Shown here one piece after another: positions 62,291-64,000 of a stretch of 64,000 bases of DNA. The notes under the pieces were generated by a model. That model was given only the letters and a program-made list of their open reading frames with translations. It ran no database searches and was not told the origin of the DNA. Each line of letters begins with the position of its first letter. The first letter of the stretch is position 1. The position numbers and the translations under genes were made by a program. Source of the DNA: a virus; IMG/VR virus record IMGVR_UViG_3300037141_000279, positions 1 to 64,000 of that record. One strand, given 5' to 3'.

Positions 62291-63191
62291 GTTTGGAATT
62301 TCGGCAAGGTGTGTCAAAGTAAGGTAGCCCCCTCTCTAAGTCTTTCACGTAGGCGATCTTGCCTGATTCCTTTTTCATGACGGCAGACCCATCTGCCAAG
62401 GCAGCGTGAAGTTTTTGAGCGATACCGATTCGCTCCGTAGGGATTTTCGGCACCCAAACCCATCGGGTTCCGTGGCGGTGTTTCTCTTCCCGAAGGATTT
62501 TTTTGTCTTCGGGGACCTGATTCCAAAAATCAGGCTCGGAATGGTAGTTGTTGTATTGGTCTAAATTGCGAATGGGATACCGCCGCCCGTTCCACCAAAT
62601 CGCTTTTGTTTTCAGAACCTCTTTGACTTTATGAAACCCAGTGGCTCGATATATCAAACCTGTGTGTTTTCCGTCAGGATGGTCGGCACGTACTTCGTTC
62701 GGGTCGGCGTAGCTGAGGACCCGCTGGATTCCCTCTTGTCGGAGAAGTCGAAACATCACACTAAGCACTCGACTCTCGCTGTTTTTAGGGGCGGCGTCAA
62801 GAAGCACTAATCTCCGCAATTCAACAAGGCGCAGATTCCCATTACCGTTGTATTTACGTAGAGTTTGAGTCTGACCTGGAATTCCAAAAATCGCCGCCCC
62901 AAGCATTCGACCTGTCTGTTTATTAACCACCCGATAAGTATGCGTCGGAGTCATACCTTTGGCTGAGTGAGTGTAATGGTGCGCCACAACAAAAGCCGCA
63001 GCTTCTCGGGCAGAGCACGGCTCGACACAGAATTCTGGAAGTTTTTGTTGACTACCTCCGCTATGGTGTTTGTGAAAATGTTTTTTCCGTTGGTTGTTGG
63101 ACGGAAACACAAGACTGCAAACCTCACAAATATGGAGCGGAGGAGGCGGAATCGAACCGCCGTCCACGATAGGACTCGTGTGCTCTGCCAT
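62277..63191 (-). CDS. Mom-like DNA-modification protein with C2H2 finger
   Basis: 304 residues from the ATG at 63191. The body (~75-220) matches the Mom/GNAT-like adenine-modification family: HHYTHSAKGM, RMLGAAIFGIPG, LVELRRLVLLDAAPKNSESR, VLSYADPNEV, IYRATGFHKV. In front is a C2H2 zinc finger (CEVCSLVFP...HFHKH), unusual for Mom. The first ~20 residues (MAEHTSPIVDGGSIPPPP) are encoded by the tRNA-like sequence, and its GGAGGT serves as an ideal ribosome site for this ATG. A later start is possible only at non-ATG codons. Confidence 0.6.
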   Translation of the reverse strand: MAEHTSPIVDGGSIPPPPLHICEVCSLVFPSNNQRKKHFHKHHSGGSQQKLPEFCVEPCSAREAAAFVVAHHYTHSAKGMTPTHTYRVVNKQTGRMLGAAIFGIPGQTQTLRKYNGNGNLRLVELRRLVLLDAAPKNSESRVLSVMFRLLRQEGIQRVLSYADPNEVRADHPDGKHTGLIYRATGFHKVKEVLKTKAIWWNGRRYPIRNLDQYNNYHSEPDFWNQVPEDKKILREEKHRHGTRWVWVPKIPTERIGIAQKLHAALADGSAVMKKESGKIAYVKDLERGLPYFDTPCRNSKHAGY

Positions 63192-63205
63192 TAAACTACC
63201 TCCGC
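63133..63205 (-). tRNA. tRNA-like gene, probably Gly-type, with odd anticodon loop
   Basis: Minus strand: acceptor GCGGAGG/CCTCCGC (7 bp), D-arm GTTTAATGGCAGAGC, anticodon stem CACGA/TCGTG, T-arm GGCGG-TTCGATT-CCGCC, discriminator T and encoded CCA. The anticodon loop has only six bases (GTCCTA), and one extra T separates T-arm and acceptor. The anticodon is read as TCC (Gly) or CCT (Arg). It overlaps the start of the Mom-like gene. Could be functional, decayed or a tRNA mimic. Confidence 0.6.
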
Positions 63206-63218
63206 ACTACCTACTTTA

Positions 63219-63881
63219 TCAAACCGATGCAGGGATGTCAACTGAAATCGACATCCCTTCCCGAAAATCTTCAACGAAGCGTTCGGGGACTCGGGCAAAA
63301 ATGGAATCAAGGTCCTGAACCTTCCCGAGTTTGAATTTTAACTCGTCGAGCAAGAAATCCAGAACGAATTCCCGAGCCTGCATGCTGACTTTGTCAGAAT
63401 TATCATGGTAAACCGTGCTTACCACCTGGGTTGCGTCGAGGAGTTGGTTCCCCATCCCGTGGTTATCCGCTACGACGGAGAAGGATCGTCCTTGGGTGGC
63501 GTCGGTGCTCACGGTCAAGGTCTCGCCGACCTCATAGTCCACGTGGTGTGCGTCGAGCAGGTTTTTGGTATCATCGAATGATTTGGGTGGGGTGGAGACA
63601 TGGAACTTTGCTTCATGTGACGCCAGCCATCCCGCGATGCGGTATGCGATAGGGCTTTGGCGAATCACATTAACGCTGGATTGATACTTCTCTTCTCGGG
63701 TGAGTTTCGGGGCGGGAGCAGGGGATAGCGCCAGTAGGTTCCACGCACCCTCAAAGCCGTCTTTGAGTAAGCGTAATCGAACCCAAAAAGGTTCCGCAGG
63801 AAGGGTGTCTATAACTTGAGCCTTGCCTTCTCCTCTTACTTTAACCCAGGCTCCAACTTTCAAATCATCTTTGCTCATCAT
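63219..63881 (-). CDS. protein with N-terminal KOW/SH3-like segment
   Basis: 220 residues, two ATGs at the start (63881), GGAG upstream. LKVGAWVKVRGEGKAQVIDT is like a small SH3/KOW barrel. A Thr-rich middle and an acidic helical C-terminus (DNSDKVSMQAREFVLDFLLD) follow. Promoter with operator just upstream. Unknown function. Confidence 0.5.
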   Translation of the reverse strand: MMSKDDLKVGAWVKVRGEGKAQVIDTLPAEPFWVRLRLLKDGFEGAWNLLALSPAPAPKLTREEKYQSSVNVIRQSPIAYRIAGWLASHEAKFHVSTPPKSFDDTKNLLDAHHVDYEVGETLTVSTDATQGRSFSVVADNHGMGNQLLDATQVVSTVYHDNSDKVSMQAREFVLDFLLDELKFKLGKVQDLDSIFARVPERFVEDFREGMSISVDIPASV

Positions 63882-63905
63882 GTCAGTCTCCTTGACTACA
63901 CCCCA

Positions 63906-63949
63906 ATGCTACCAGATAGGCTTCGGACCGTCAATAGTACTTTCGTACT
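63906..63949 (-). promoter_or_regulatory. GTAC-N4-GTAC operator with promoter (copy 9)
   Basis: Minus strand: palindrome AGTACGAAAGTACT (63949-63936), -35 TTGACG (63934-63929), 17-bp spacer, -10 TAGCAT (63911-63906). Same layout as copies 1-5, 7 and 8, on the other strand. Confidence 0.75.
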
Positions 63950-64000
63950 GGTCCATCCACTCTTGGAAAATGGCGGAACTGGTGATAGGGTGAAATTGAG

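Overview
The window reads as part of a large, tightly packed genome of a double-stranded DNA phage (or prophage-like element) of a Gram-negative host. Evidence: a terminase small subunit at the left edge, long structural and ejection-type proteins, an endolysin of the GH108 family, many stop-start (ATGA, TAATG) gene overlaps, and 17 free-standing homing-type nucleases (12 HNH/endonuclease VII, 5 GIY-YIG). Exported proteins with signal peptides, a lipoprotein and a beta-barrel-like protein point to a diderm host. Several Ig-like (He_PIG) domains would fit Acidobacteriota or similar soil/water bacteria, but the host cannot be fixed from this sequence. No capsid, portal, large terminase or RNA polymerase gene is recognised, so these probably lie outside the window.

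Layout. 0-12 kb (minus): terminase small subunit, GroES, GroEL, an exported serine protease, a holin-like protein and a long run of small coupled genes, broken at 8.5-9.4 kb by a gene-free region with an array of 17-bp palindromes. 12-19.3 kb (mainly plus): short operons of small early-type genes, an exported JAMM-like protein, a lytic transglycosylase and a minimal tyrosine recombinase, with a minus-strand beta-barrel/zinc-protein group at 13.4-15.1 kb. 19.5-20.2 kb (minus): a non-coding transcription unit that I interpret as a circularly permuted two-piece tmRNA with a long structured leader, its own promoter and a terminator. 20.4-25.2 kb (plus): exported protein, stand-alone response-regulator receiver, SprT-like protein and an HTH + KOW protein. 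25.2-49.5 kb (minus): virion genes, read from an endolysin at 49.5 kb, through an ice-binding-like (DUF3494) protein, fibre-like proteins and a ~1,600-residue tail protein, to ejection-type proteins at 25 kb. 49.6-63.9 kb (mainly minus): small genes, a group of exported Ig-domain proteins, two cassettes bounded by inverted repeats, class II ribonucleotide reductase, DUF4326, primase-helicase, Cas4/RecB-like nuclease, and a Mom-like DNA-modification protein whose start lies inside a tRNA-like sequence.

Regulation. Two promoter systems stand out. The first is sigma70-type (TTGNNN, 17 bp, TANNNT) promoters carrying a palindrome GTAC-N4-GTAC either just upstream of the -35 or between -35 and -10; nine clear copies probably mark one phage regulon. 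The second is a compact bipartite motif GACTT-N6-CCATARRTR placed just upstream of genes on the minus strand (11 good copies). It is too short to be sigma70-type and suggests a phage-specific polymerase or sigma factor. Several genes begin at, or within a few bases of, the predicted +1 and are probably leaderless.

All calls come from reading the sequence by eye. Family names rest on remembered motifs, not on searches.
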